Shown here one piece after another: positions 47,897 through 60,558 of a stretch of DNA of 64,000 bases (within the stretch, counting starts at the first letter, position 1; the number at the start of each line of letters is the position of its first letter). Under the pieces are notes generated by a model. The model was not told where the DNA came from, did no database searches, and saw only the letters and a program-made list of their open reading frames with translations. Origin of the DNA: Diospyros lotus (lineage: Eukaryota > Streptophyta > Magnoliopsida > Ericales > Ebenaceae). The translations under genes were made by a program, and so were the position numbers. Where the stretch lies: contig NC_068349.1 of the NCBI RefSeq assembly GCF_014633365.1, positions 19,544,753 through 19,608,752 on the forward strand. The letters run 5' to 3'.

Positions 47897-49010
47897 TAAA
47901 CAATTAGAAAATAATCTTAACAACAAAATTAGTACATAAGTTTTTATTTATTTCAATTATATATTATTATCTAATTTTGTTAAGATTTATTTTAATTAAA
48001 TTTAAAATCAAAATATCTCATTTAGTGCAAACTAATTTTATTTTTACCTACAAAAATTAAATCCCAACCATATTATTAATATTAATAACATATTCTTAAT
48101 TTATAAATTAAATCTAAATAAAAATATAAATTTTATTTAAAACTTATTATTAAAACAACCCCCCTTGGAACGGCTGCCCCTTCCCCTTTCTGTTATTTAG
48201 TTTTAATTTTTTATAATTAAAATTAAATAAAAATTTAAAATTTTATAAATAATTTATTATTTAACCCCCCTCCCAACCCAAACAATCCCCCCTCCCCCCT
48301 CCTCTGAATTTCACTATGGTTATTATTAATTTAATTTTAATTATATATATTATTATCTAATTTTATTAAAATTTATTTTAATTAAATTTAAAAATAAAAT
48401 GTCTCTGTTGCAAAATAATTTTATTTTTACCTACAAAAATTATTTAACAACTATATTATTAATATTAATAACATATTATTAATTTATAAATTAAATCTAA
48501 ATAAAAAATTTATTATTAAAACACCCCCCAAACAACTCCCTTGAACACCACCCCCTCCCCCTGTTATTTAATTTTAATTTTTTATAATTAAAAGTAAATA
48601 AAAATTTTAAATTTTATTAATAATTTATTATTTAACCCTACTTCCCCACCCAAACAACCCCCCTTCCCCCGGGTTGCCCCCCTCCTTTGTGAATCCCACT
48701 GTGATTATTATTAATTTTGTTTTAATTATATATTAAATTATCTAATTTTGTTAAAATTTATTTTAATTAAAACATCTCATTTGGTGCAAAATAATTTTAT
48801 TTTTACCTACAAAATTATTTAAAAACTATATTAGTAATATTAATAACATATTATTAATTTATAAATTAAATCTAAATAAAAAATATAAATTTTATTTAAA
48901 ATTTATTATTAAAACACCTCCCCCAAACAACCCCCTCCCCCCTTTTGTTATTTAATTTAAAATTTTTTAAATAAAACTAAATAAAATTTTTTAATTTAAT
49001 TTAAAATTTA
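47897..49010. repeat. 385-bp tandem repeat, about three copies, AT-rich with C-runs
   Basis: Copies of TCTAATTTTRTTAARATTTA begin at 47971, 48357 and 48742. Each unit ends with long cytosine runs such as CCCCCCTCCCAACCC and CCCCCTTCCCCCGGG. A diverged unit at 45090-45298 lies left of the solo LTR, so the array predates that insertion. Confidence 0.88.
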
Positions 49011-51597
49011 TTTAGGCTGCCAGCAAAACAACACCCTCTCACAGTTTGACCAACTACGCCACCCCCCGCCCCCCACACTGAAACCTTCTAAATCGCTTAC
49101 TCTTTTGAATTTAATTTTTTTTATTTAAATCACATAATACACAATAATAATATATACAGAATATATAATAATATATATAAAATAAATAATAATAACGTGC
49201 AATAAAAATAAATAATAGAAATATTAAGATTAACCGTTAATCAATAAACATATATATTAATAAAGTAATAAATAACTATTTATTACTCAATAATTAATCA
49301 AATAATATCTATTATGTATGAAATATTCAATATTACATTTTAATACTAAGATGATTAACAGATAAAAATATAATATATAAAAAATTAAATACCTTCACTT
49401 GTTGATGAGATTTGTCTCTACTGGATGATTTGCTACGAAATGACACAAAAAAATAAAGAAAAATAAGAAGAAGAAAATTTGATAAGTGAAAGAGAAGAAA
49501 AATGGACATGAGGGCATTTAAGTAGGGGAATGGGGTGGGGGGTTGTTGGGGATGGGGGGCATGTGGCACGAGAGAGGGGTGGGGTGGGGTGGGTGGGGGA
49601 TTGGCGCTCGCCCTCTCCTCAATGCGCATTGGGAAGGGGGCGAGCACCAGTGCCCTCATTCAGCGACGGGCAGGTGCTTGTCGTTGAATGTGGCGTCGGT
49701 AAGGTCAGTGATGAGTAGCTGTCCGTCGCTAATTTAAATATATTATATTTTTTTGTAAATTTATTTTTGGAATCAATAAATATATATTTTTTAAATTAAT
49801 ATATAATTTTTTTAAATAAATATATATTTATTAACTATTTTAAAATATACTTGATTTATAAATATTTAATTTTACGATATTAAACTAATCAGGAAAAAAA
49901 TTTAAGATATAAAGAGAAAAAAATATAAAAATAAATAAATTACTAAAAGTACTTAAATGATTAATAATTTTTTATGTTATAAATAATAATAATTATATAA
50001 AATATTTTATTAATTAATATGTAATTTTAAATTATATATATTCTTTAAACTAAAAATTATAAGTCTCTTAAGAGAAAATCAAAATCAACATTCAATTAGA
50101 AAACATAAGTATAAGAGATAAAGAAAGAGGCAAAAAATTAAAAAAATTATATGTAATTCAAATAAAACACTAAGAGTACTTGAATAGCAATAACTGAATA
50201 ATGAAATAAATTTTTTTTATTAAAATATTTTTTAATAGTATGCAAGTTTATTCTTAATTATAAAATGAGAGGTTAATATTAATCTTTTATTTTATAAATG
50301 ATAAATAGTTTTTATGTTATAAATAATAATAATTACATAAATTATTTGAGTAATTAATTTTTAGTTTTAAATTATATATATTCTTTAAACTAAAAATTAT
50401 TTTTAACAAGTTCATTATTTAATGCAGTTCAACCGTCCCCGACGACTCAATTTTTGACATTTCTTGCCTTGAACTATAAATACTTGGTTGGTGCAATATT
50501 TATAGGGTTAGAGAACATTCATTACAAATGTCTAAGTGTTCTAAGTTACAAGTGCTCATATTTTATCTCTCATACTTTAAATTGAAACAATTTTACTCAA
50601 GTCTATTGTTCCATTCATTGTATTATTTAATTTTTAAGCTTTGTATTAATTGAGAGATATTATAACTGAGAAATTTATTTCTCGTATTCTCTCTTTTAAT
50701 TTAAGCTATTTTTTTTTTTTGGGTATTATTTAGCAAGTGTTATAGGGCCTACAAGTATTGTAGGAGGTCGTATCATTTAACATTCTTTCTAGAAATCCTA
50801 TCTCGTGGATAAGATAAGTCTCTTAAGAGAAAAACAAAATCAACAATCATCTATTTAAAAGTGTTATTTGAAATAAAGTTGAAGATTCTTTCATTGATTA
50901 AAGAATAAAATTTTATATTATTGTTCTATTGAGTAAAACAATATAGATATAATATAGTAATAAAAAAAACTTTGTAGTCTTGCTTTTCAATTTTTCACTA
51001 AAAATATTAAAAATATTATCAAAAATTATTATTCATCTCAATTATACAATTAAATGGAGTGTAGCATAGTAAAAAATTTAGTTAGCTAATTAAATATATA
51101 ATTTTGAGTATAATATTATAATTAAAAATATGTATCCGTTAATGGGCACTTCCTACTCCACTATTAATAAAAATATGTACCTACTCTCGAGAATTATTTT
51201 TTTAGCGAGCGAGTCATTCTTACAATTTTCAAGGATTGAACCCTAAATCTCTTAGCCTCCAAAAACCTACATGCACATATGCGACCACTTGATCTAAATG
51301 TCTCCTTAATTTATTATGCGCATAAAATGTTTTTATTATATTTTTATTTAAACTTTTTAGAATTACACTTGCAAACCACTATATTTTTAAAACTTATTTT
51401 CAAAATATGTTTGAAAACTCATTTTGAATTTATTTTGTAATTTCATATTTTATTAATTAGCAACTTCAAAATAGAATATTCCGTCACTAATTTTAAATTT
51501 AATTGAAATTTTTATAAATTCTATATTTAATTATGAAAATTTTCATTTTCAAATCAAATTTTATATTTAATTTAAATATTTTATGAATTTCACATTA
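49011..51597. other. CACTA interior, AT-rich, with a G-rich island and subterminal-type palindromes
   Basis: 49525-49600 is strongly guanine-rich (GGGGTGGGGGG, GGGATGGGGGG, GGGGTGGGGTGGGG). CAGCGACGGGCAG and CTGTCCGTCGCTAA palindrome halves lie at 49660-49735, and another TTAGCAACTTC...CCGTCACTAA at 51458-51490. No coding domain is recognised. The frames around 49530-49740 are by-products of the G-runs. Confidence 0.6.
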
Positions 51598-54249
51598 TGT
51601 AAACACCTCTGCCCGAATACCCTAATCACCCAGACTACTCGAATGGGAGAGCCTACGAAAGGAGAAATAATGAAACATAAGGCGGGAACTACCTTGGCAT
51701 GCATACACAAGAATTAATACAACGGAAGCTAAGCTATACACATGCATGCATTACGGGTATTCCGCTAGCACAACGATCACATGATAAGATAAATATATAT
51801 AAACTCCTGTGCCAACATACAAGAGACACGAGAAACGACCTGGCACAGTCGAAAATGATATAAGTCAATCCCTCTCCAACATCAGAGTTGACTAGGGCTA
51901 ATGGAGGAATGATAGGGACTAACGAAACTGCCTGTACACCATACCAACTCTGCTACTAGAAGTTGACTCCCTTGCCCATAACCCATACTGCTATTACCTG
52001 GAATGATGGAAAGCAAAATAAGTCGAGAGACTCAGTAAGCATAAAGAAAAAAGGTAATAGGCTGAACACATCCAGTAAACTCTCCCCAGAACACCAACCC
52101 CCAAGCGCACACAAGCCATGAGACGCCCAACACAGTGTAAAAGCATAAAAAAAGCACGTACCGGTCCTTGGGGCCCACACAAGACACACGACACCCAGTC
52201 CCATACCAACCTGTCGCTGCCTTGGTAGGCAATAAATATCTCCAACAAACTTGTGTGCGCCATCCCGGGTTGATGCTCTCGTCACCCGAATGCTCGCGTT
52301 GGTCCTCTCGACACTCGAGCTGTAGAATAACATAGCCATAAGCTCCTTCAGAACGGTCCTCCGTCTGAGACCAAAGAACTATCGATAACCATGCAATGCA
52401 CATAAAAATGCAATGGCATAGTGAGCATCAACGTGATATACTGGCGCCCATACATTCAAGCATCAGGCCATACTCCGCCCACATAGTAAACCACACGCGA
52501 TGCATATGCTTGTGCCAGATGCAATCTAACCCTGCTAGAATGTCAGTGTCCAAGCATACTCAATAAATGAATACCCCAACATGCATCTCGTACCCATGTG
52601 CATATCAAATCATGAACGGTAATACAACATAATGAATCATGCAGTAAATCGCATAATGGCAAAGCTAATCAGTAGTGTTCGACACCAGTTAACGGTCAGT
52701 GACTAGGAGTATCCGTCTGACGATCCACTTCAGGGCCGTACAATAATCTACTCCACGTCACCAAACAGTCGACCCTTGCCCCACTGCTCGATAGCTCTAA
52801 CCGATCCATACCCGAGATATCCATAAATAAACCCGTACCACTAAGAACCTAATCCCCAAGTTGGGTTCAGCATCATTCCCAAGAGGAGTAGGGGCGGTAC
52901 AAACCCCCGTAGGTCCACAACAAATAAGGTTCTAGAAGTCCCAGATTTAATTTAAATCATACCAAATGAATAGTAACTCAATAAATAATGTTAGGTGCTG
53001 ATTAAAGTAATGGATGTGATAAAATACGAGAAATCACGGAGTATCTCATGAGAATTAAAGAACATGAGGAGAGGGTTAAGAGCTTGCCTTTTAATAGAAG
53101 GTTCCCACATCCTTGCTTTGCCTCTGCACAAATTAGTAAATTTTACTAATTAAACTAAGCTTTGATATAAAACCCATACACGTATCTCCAATAATCTAAC
53201 TAAATCGGTATAAAATTGAGGCTATTATGGGTATACGAGGTCACTAAAAATTAGAGAGTGAAGAGAGTTTGCCTTAATTCGCAAATTTTTAGCCTTAAAT
53301 GCCCACACACTGCAAAATAATAATAACACTAAAATAGCCCAAAATACAGCCCAAAAATAAGATTTAATCCGTAAAAAATGTTTAATACAAGCTGATTAAC
53401 CTATCTCGCCCTTCAGAACTTCAATTGCACAGAGGAAAAATAATTTTCCTGATTTTTCTTTCTATTTTTCTCCTTTTTTCATGTTGCTTTGCGCCTGTTT
53501 CTTCTCCCGAACGCTCTCTATTTTTTTTTATCTTAAATTAAGCTTCAATTGAAGCTTTAAGTGGCAGCAGAATTCGGCCAAATGCATGGCCAATTTTGGC
53601 CTAAAAAATTGAGCAAAAATAGAGGATGAAAGGGCAGCAGCGCGGACGCACCAGCGCACGCCACGTGGCAACGCATTGGCCAGCACTGGCGCCCCAAAAC
53701 GACGTCATTTTGGCTGCCCTCTGCTGCCCAAAATTAATTCTTCTTCCCCAGCGCGCTTGCCTCCCCGCGACCTCACCCAAGCTTCCCTTGCGCGCGACCA
53801 CCAAGCTAGCCACTATCCTCAATCATATATGCGCACAAAATTAACTTTAAAGTGACTCTCAGCCATTTTTGAATTTTACATTTCAGCACCCAAAAATTTT
53901 CGAAAATGCCACTCACGCCCCCACACTTCTTTTATTTCTTATTTCACTTTCACCCCATAATTTTCAGAAAATCCTCTAAATTAATTTATTTTATTATTTT
54001 CCTAAATACTCCCTAATAAATAATTATTTTCTTTAAACGATAAACACTCAATAATCATCGAAAATACAAATTAAATCAATATTTTCTTATTTCCAGAAAT
54101 ACCCCCAAATAACTTAATTAATTACCTAAATTTCCTATTTCCTCAAAATAACATAAATATTATTTTTTTTAAATCTCCAAATACCCAATAATGACCTCAA
54201 ACACTGGTTTTAATACTTATTATTTATTTTCAATTTTCGGGATGTTACA
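51598..54249 (-). mobile_element. Solo LTR, 2.7 kb, TSD CATTA
   Basis: Plus-strand ends are TGTAAACACCTCTGCCC and TTTTCGGGATGTTACA, with perfect CATTA at 51593-51597 and 54250-54254. In reverse it starts TGTAACATCCCGAAAA, like 45304. Shares GGCCTGATGCTTGAATGTAT and GCATTGCATGG landmarks with its relatives. Confidence 0.93.
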
Positions 54250-54909
54250 CATTAAATTTTTATAAATATTTTATTAAAGATTAATTTCAGTAACATTACT
54301 AAGTTCTTGTGTAAACTCCTGAATTATATAGTGTGACATCATATAATTAATGATGAAATTTAAAATAAGTGAAATATATCATTTGAACATTATGGATATT
54401 ATTTTTATTCTATCTCATATTATTATTATTCAATTAAAAAAGATGGGTATCCACCAAAGGATAACATATTACTCAATAATGAAAATCAATATCTTTAAAA
54501 AATATATTCGTATATGGAGCACATATAGATTTTTATTTATGTACTATTACGTTTTGTTTTGTATAGTTATTTGAATTTTTTATTTTTTTAATTACACTTA
54601 TTTATTTATATTTTTAAGTTAAATTTATTTTTATATCTATATATTTTATTCAATTTAACCACTTTACTTTAATGTATAAAAATAAAAAAGATAAATACAA
54701 GTACATAGATGTAATCAAAATAATGAAAAGTTTCAGTTATCACAATTAAAAAAAAGTATATTTAATTAAATTGAGTCAAAAATATAAATTTAGTTACTAA
54801 AATGTGAAATTAAAGTCTGAATTTTACATTTTATAAATTTTTTACAAATTTTTACACATTTTTTAAAGTGTAAAAATTAAAGTTTGAAATTACCAATTTT
54901 TTAATTTAT

Positions 54910-55454
54910 TTTTATTAGTGACGGATTTATTTCGTCGCTAAAGTTTTTATTTTTTATTTTTTTCTTTTTTTAGTGACAAATTTTTTTAATTTTTTTAGAT
55001 ACGGAATAAATCTGTCGCTAAAGTTTTAATTTTTTTTATTTTATTCTTTTTTTTGGGACGAATTTATTTCGTCGCCAAATTGTCTATTTTTTATTTTTTT
55101 TATTTCTTTAGCAACGGACTTTTCCATAACTAATTTTTTTTAATTTTATATTTTTACCTTTTTTAGAGACAAACATTTTCTGTCACTAAATATTTAAATT
55201 TTATTTTTTTATTTTATTTTTTAGCGACAAAAATTTCTGTCACTAAATTTTTTATTTTTTAAAATTTATTATTGTTATTTTTTTGTGACGGGTATCCCGT
55301 CGCTAATTCCGTAGTTAAATTCAAAAAAATTTAATAATGAAAATAGGCATCATAAATCCGTCACAAAAAATTAGCGACGAAAATCCATTGCTAATCTATG
55401 ATGAATTTTGTCCTATCGCTAATTTCATAGCTAAATTGTATATTTCTTTTAGTG
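54910..55454 (-). repeat. CACTA terminal region: subterminal palindromes and TIR
   Basis: At least seven TTAGCGACGGAATAAA-type units in alternating orientation, with T-rich spacers, then TATTTCTTTTAGTG at the tip. TNP1-type proteins bind repeats of this kind in CACTA elements. Confidence 0.8.
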
Positions 55455-55704
55455 TTTTCTCCCTTTCTTCCATGCAAGTATCATTCAATATTTGCCACAC
55501 CACGCATGTCTTCTTCTTTTGCATCTCTCTAGAACCACAAGATTAGTTGCCATTGTGAAACTATTATTATCTTCTACCATTGGTCACCCTACCCCTATCT
55601 TCTTCTTTTTTGTCCCCCTTATCATTTTTCCTCCTATGGTTATGTTGCAACTGTCATTGTTGTTTTCTCTATTCTCTCTCTCTCTCTCCCCCCCAATTTC
55701 AATT
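55455..55704. other. No feature recognised
   Basis: Pyrimidine-rich with a CT microsatellite near 55675-55692. No coding domain. Confidence 0.5.
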
Positions 55705-56643
55705 TGTTGCCCAAAAAAAATAACCTAAGAAGAGGGTGAATTGAGTTTTAAGAAAATTCTTGAAATTTTTTGGCTAAACATTTTTGTTTAGTGAGTATAA
55801 TTTTAAATATGCTTCGTTAATAAATATAGATATGCAATCGTAGGAACAATCAAACACACAAATAAGATTTATAGAGGTTAAATTTTAAGAGACTGTGCTC
55901 TTTCTCTTCAAGCTCAAGCTTGATAAATTCACCATGCAACAAAGTAAACCCAAGCTTTTACTATTAGATAGAAACCTTGCAACCCTAACTCTTGATAAGA
56001 GGTTGAAATGTTACAACAATCTCCTTGCTTAACAAGAACGTTCTTGGAGTAAGTCAAATTAAATCCCTCACACTCAATGTGAGATCCTCTCACACATAGA
56101 TGAGTTAATTACAACACAATAATTTTTTTGAAACTAGAAAAATTAAAGATGAAGGAAAAAACAACAATGATATATATATATTAATGAATGTTTAAACACC
56201 TTCTTTTTTGAATGTCCAAATCTGAGAGTTTATAAGTGTCTTTAATGAAGGTCCAACTTATCCTTTTATACTTCATTCAATTACATTTCTGCCGTTAAAG
56301 TCCTCACCTTTTGAGATAATTCAAATTTGAAACCAACTGTGAACTTGTCCTAAGCATTTTTCAGCTTTGCAAATTATAGAGCTTAAATTCATGTATTTGT
56401 TAATAGCTAAACACTATCTTAGTCCAAGATCAATAAATGTCAAAAAAACAAAAGAGAAAGGTTGCAAGTCTTAGAATGTATCAAAAATGCAAAGAAATGA
56501 CTCACAAGAAATTAGATTGTATGATTTGTGTATTAGGTCAACCAAAAGATAATGTAATAGATCCAAGCTAATTAATGCTAGAAACCAAAAGGGAAACGGT
56601 AGGTTTCTATTATGTTAAAATGCATTTTTGTGAAAATAATTAG
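55705..56643. repeat. LTR-like sequence of the GTGAATTGG family, left part
   Basis: Begins around TAAGAAGAGGGTGAATTGAG and continues with the AAGAGAGGTTGAAATG / CAACAATCTCCTTGC layout. It is cut by the solo LTR at 56644 and resumes at 59195. Confidence 0.55.
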
Positions 56644-59194
56644 TGTAATATTCGGTATTACATGGTATTGAGAATAAATAATTTTTTATTATTTTGAAAG
56701 AACCTCGAGTGGTCTGGGAAGCCCAAGGGTCAGTTTCGAGAAATTAATTAATAAAATTGCTAAATTGATGGCAGAGAGTGCCTCGGGACTTGGATGTCCA
56801 AGGAAGAGGGCAAGAGATTGATAAGAGTCTAGAGATGAGGATAGTGACATTGGAAGCGGTCCGACCGAGAATAATTTTCGGAATAAATTCTGTATAAGCC
56901 CAAGTGAATGCCAATACCGAATAGTCAGAGGGGACCTCTTGGAAGCTGAGGGGACCTTAGGGGTGGTTTGGTTTTCTGAGTAAGGCAACCCTTAAGTATT
57001 TTCGGGTCGAATAAAGGTTCTGTGCAGGTGCAGGGAAAAATCAAGATTTTATGTGATTTTGTGATAATTAATTAAGACTTAGAGGGGAAAGTGTTATAAT
57101 AAATTCCTTAAGTGGGATTAAGGATATTTTGAAGTGAAAATATTAAGAGTTGGAGGGGATAATATGTAATTATATATATATGTATATATATACATAGGCG
57201 TGAGTTGCTTGCTACCTTTCATTTTCAAAATTTGAAATCGAAAATCAGAGAGGGAGGGAAAATAAAGCATTTGGCCGAGAGCGAGAGCTGAGAGAGATAG
57301 AGAGAAGGAAAGCAAGTGGCTGGAAGAAGAAGCCAGCGGCAAAGGCAGCCATGGCCGAGTGGTGAAGGAGATAGCAGCGCCCAAATGGTGGCGCCGGCAG
57401 CGCGCGGTGGCTCGCGTGGGGTGGTCGGCCGATGTCTGGCTGGGATGGTGGCCTGCAACGGCTTGAAGCGGCGGCCAGAAACTGGGTAGCAGTGCTGGAG
57501 ACGCTAATAAGGGCAGCCATGGCAGCGGTGGTGCGCGCATGGGAGGTCCAGCCATGGCAGTTCACGCCGATGGCAGCCATGGTCGGGGGCCAGCATTTGG
57601 GTGGCGACCAGGAGCGGCCGACGGTGGTGGCCACAACTGCAGCGTGGGCTGGCGGAGCCGCGACGGTGGCGGGTGGCGGGCATAAGCGCTACGCGCGTGC
57701 AGGCTTGGTGAAGAAGAAGAAGGCAGCGCGCGGGAAGCCAGGGAAGAAGAGAGAAAATAAAGAAGAAAAATAAAAGAAAAATAAAAGAGAAAAGAAAAAT
57801 TAAAAAAAAAGAAAAGGAAAATGAAAATTAGAGGAAAAATGTTAGAAAATTTTAGAAAAGTTCTGAAAATTATTTCGAGACTCGTGGAGCATAATGGAAG
57901 CTCGAGAATGGGATTTCGGGCATGAGATAGCAGTCAATGAGGCAACGTCGGTGTGGGCGATTGGCCGATTTTTCCTTCCAGATTAGATGAGGTAATTAAT
58001 TTTTTTTTTTAAATTATTTGCTTATGTGAGATGTTGTAGAGTAATTATTTATTGGATTAAACCTTTGGTCGGGGTTATTTGGAAATTATTAACGGCTGGT
58101 GTATGACATGGTTGGTGTTCCTCGGAGACAGTGTTGATGGGTGATTTTGCGGTGTAAGCAAAAGCGAAGACATTGGTTAACGTTTGATATTGTGGGGTTT
58201 TGTCTGTTTGCCTCTAGGTTCGACCGAGAAGACAGTGATCCTAGAGGACTTGAGGTTCAGGCTGGAGTTCGTGCCTAGACAGAGTTGAGGTTTCGAGCCA
58301 GATAAGGGACGGCCCCATGTGGAGGTGGCCTTGCAAGTTGGTAAATGTGTTTCATAATATTTTTATGTTGCATTTTTATGTAGTGGTTAACACTTGCGTG
58401 ATGTGAGATCTAGTGGACCTGTGGCCATATGGAGGACTAGTGTTGTAAGGGCTAATAGGTTAATGCCTCAAACCTTGGAGGGTTGTGAGGATGAGTGGGC
58501 CTAGCCTCATTTGCATGCATTGGCATACATAAACATGGTTATATTCATATTTACATGCATTGCACCCTTATTGAGTCTTTGTGAGTCATGAGGTTTTACT
58601 TCATGTGTAGATGTTGCAAGTTCAGATGCAAGCAAGGATGGCGTCAGGAGGCTGTTGTAGCAACTAGCTGTGTTGCCTGAGTTGTGTATTTTATTATCTC
58701 TTGTACGTAGCCATGTGGTGTTATGTATGTATACCCTTGTGATTAAATGTGTGTGTTGTTGAGCGTTAAATGTATTTAATTGTTGAAATCATCATAGTGT
58801 GATAAATGATTGTGAGATTGTTCGTTGTATATGGCTTAGTTGGAGAAGCCGAGTTTTGGATCGAGTAAAGATCAGCGAGGTATGTTCTCATAAATCCCCA
58901 ATACTCAGCAAAGTTTTTGTTATGCTAGCTTTGTGCCTGGATCACATCTGGCTTGCTATGAGGCGAGCTGAAGAGAGGTGAAGCTCACTCAGGTTTCGGG
59001 TTTCGGTCCGCTAAGTTTTTCTTGTTTGACTTGAGACCGATTCCTGAGTAGAGCGAAGGGAAGGACGAAGCCTAATTTTCACCTAGGGCGTTTCCTGTTG
59101 AAACATAGTCCAACCCTTCAGTTGTGGTTCATCGGGTGAGTAATCCGGTCGATTATTTACCAGTGGCGCCCGTAAGTGGGAGCGGGTCGTTACA
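56644..59194 (+). mobile_element. Solo LTR, 2.6 kb, TSD ATTAG
   Basis: TGTAATATTCGGTATTAC to GAGCGGGTCGTTACA, with perfect ATTAG at 56639-56643 and 59195-59199. The GC-rich segment 57340-57720 (GCCATGG-rich) generates spurious frames on both strands. CATTGCACCCTTATTGAGTC (58558) matches the CTTACTGAGTC landmark of the other family members. Confidence 0.93.
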
Positions 59195-59919
59195 ATTAGT
59201 GAGACGAAGATCAATCGGGTTTGTTTCCAACACTGAAGATGAAATTTTTGTTTGACTTACAATAAATCATATAAGATTGTCAAGAAAAATGATTAAAATA
59301 TGAGTAAGACAGAATAAAATATGAATGAGATTGGATCACAAATTGTGCCCAAGATGCATTGTGAATGTCGCACTTTCAAAAGATGAACTTTTATTTATGA
59401 TAGTTTTTGGTCGACTAAATTGACTTATTAGAATATTCATGCTTTATCTTTGAAGCCTTTGGTTAACCCAACTTTAACTTTGGTTGACTAAACAGTCATT
59501 TAAAAACATTATCTAGGTTACTAGATGATATCAGTTGACCATACCCGAGCTTTAATCAACTAAACTCAAGTATTAGATATTTAAAAAACTTATTGTCCAA
59601 CTTTTGGTTGTCTATACACTTTGAACAACCAAACTATTCTTTTGGAGAAAACTATAGATGACCAGTTTTGGTTGACCAAAACATAACTTTAGTTAACCAA
59701 ACTACATTCAATTTTGATGAAATTTAAGATTGGCTTTTAAAACTTTTGAGGAACATTTTTTGGTGAAAAAGTATGATATCCTTAAACATTTGGATTTACC
59801 AAAACATTAGAGTAGAAACCCAAAATAGTTGTCTTCTTTTGAGATGAGATTAGAGCATTTCAAAATATTTTTCAAAAGAAAATTTGTATAATAAAGTTGT
59901 TTTTGTTATCATAAAAAAT
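59195..59919. repeat. LTR-like sequence of the GTGAATTGG family, right part
   Basis: Carries a run of GGTTGACTAAAC / TTGGTCGACTAAATTG motifs (59405-59700), corresponding to the GTCGACAG-rich segment of its relatives. It appears to end near TTGTTATCA. Confidence 0.55.
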
Positions 59920-60558
59920 TACTGATTGTACCCTTGAGGTTAATATTATTGTTGTTGTGTTGTTTGTCTTGCAATACCATCTTTGCTCCCCCTCCTTAAT
60001 TCCTTTCTCTCTCCCCCACCCCTCTAGGAAGGTTTCGAAAGCTAGAATCTATCATTAATACTAGATAGGTTCTAGTTGTCAATGATAATTGTTGTTGCCA
60101 AAATACAACAATTAAACTTTGTTTGTTGTGAGGAAACTCAATGAGCAACCGAAAGAACGAGAGGCATCCCTTGGCCTTCCTACCTTGACCACAAGACCTG
60201 AGGGGAAAGGACGTCATCTGTGGTGGACCCGATCCACTAGCCCAAGACTCGATTTGTTGGTTGGAAGAGTTATAGAATCCAAAGAATTGGGGCTGTTGAG
60301 ACGCATTGAGAAATGCCTCATCTTGTGGACAAATCTGTAAGAAAAGAAGTAATCAGGGGCACAAAGGGATTTCTCTTGTGTGGGCCCTTCGATGCTTAAT
60401 TAAGATGAAGTCTCCATGTAGTGCAAGATGTAATAGTAGTAAAGATGCAGAAATGTCGTGCAGGATGGATGTTGTATTGTGTATTTCTTCTATTGCCTAT
60501 TTTCTACCTTTTTACTATTTTCTCATTGTCCTCAGAATTGAAAAGTTGGGGGCTATTT
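59920..60558 (+). other. 3' internal region of a gypsy-type element ending in a polypurine tract
   Basis: No domain is recognised, but it closes with GAAAAGTTGGGGGCTATTTT (60539-60558) directly before TGTAGGCC. This is the usual polypurine tract and LTR junction of Tat-type elements. Confidence 0.4.

Larger units (their letters stand above)
35352..55454 (-). mobile_element. CACTA (En/Spm-type) DNA transposon, decayed and enlarged by insertions
   Basis: The right end is TTTCTTTTAGTG (inward CACTAAAAGAAA) at 55443-55454, preceded by an array of TTAGCGACGG palindromes (54910-55430). The left end is placed at CACCTAAATAATA (35352), a decayed match, with a palindromic subterminal repeat at 35380-35430. 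TTT lies outside both ends, consistent with the 3-bp duplications of this superfamily. TNP2 then TNP1 lie on the minus strand. Removing four solo LTRs (38603-39924, 41651-43983, 45304-47896, 51598-54249) leaves about 11 kb. The right end is firm; the left end is inference. Confidence 0.75.

Noticed and set aside
49530..49737. Gly/Trp-rich frames
   Set aside because: Artefact of guanine runs in the CACTA interior; no codon structure.
51956..52403. Frames of 89-127 codons with membrane-like composition
   Set aside because: Inside the solo LTR 51598-54249, overlapping in three frames, and no start context or domain.
54350..54574. AT-rich 74-codon plus-strand frame
   Set aside because: Ile/Tyr/Phe-biased product of AT-rich DNA just inside the CACTA end; no homology.
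57118..57773. Frames of 77-145 codons on both strands, GC-rich
   Set aside because: They lie within the GC-rich part of a solo LTR whose TSD defines it as non-coding; no homology recognised.
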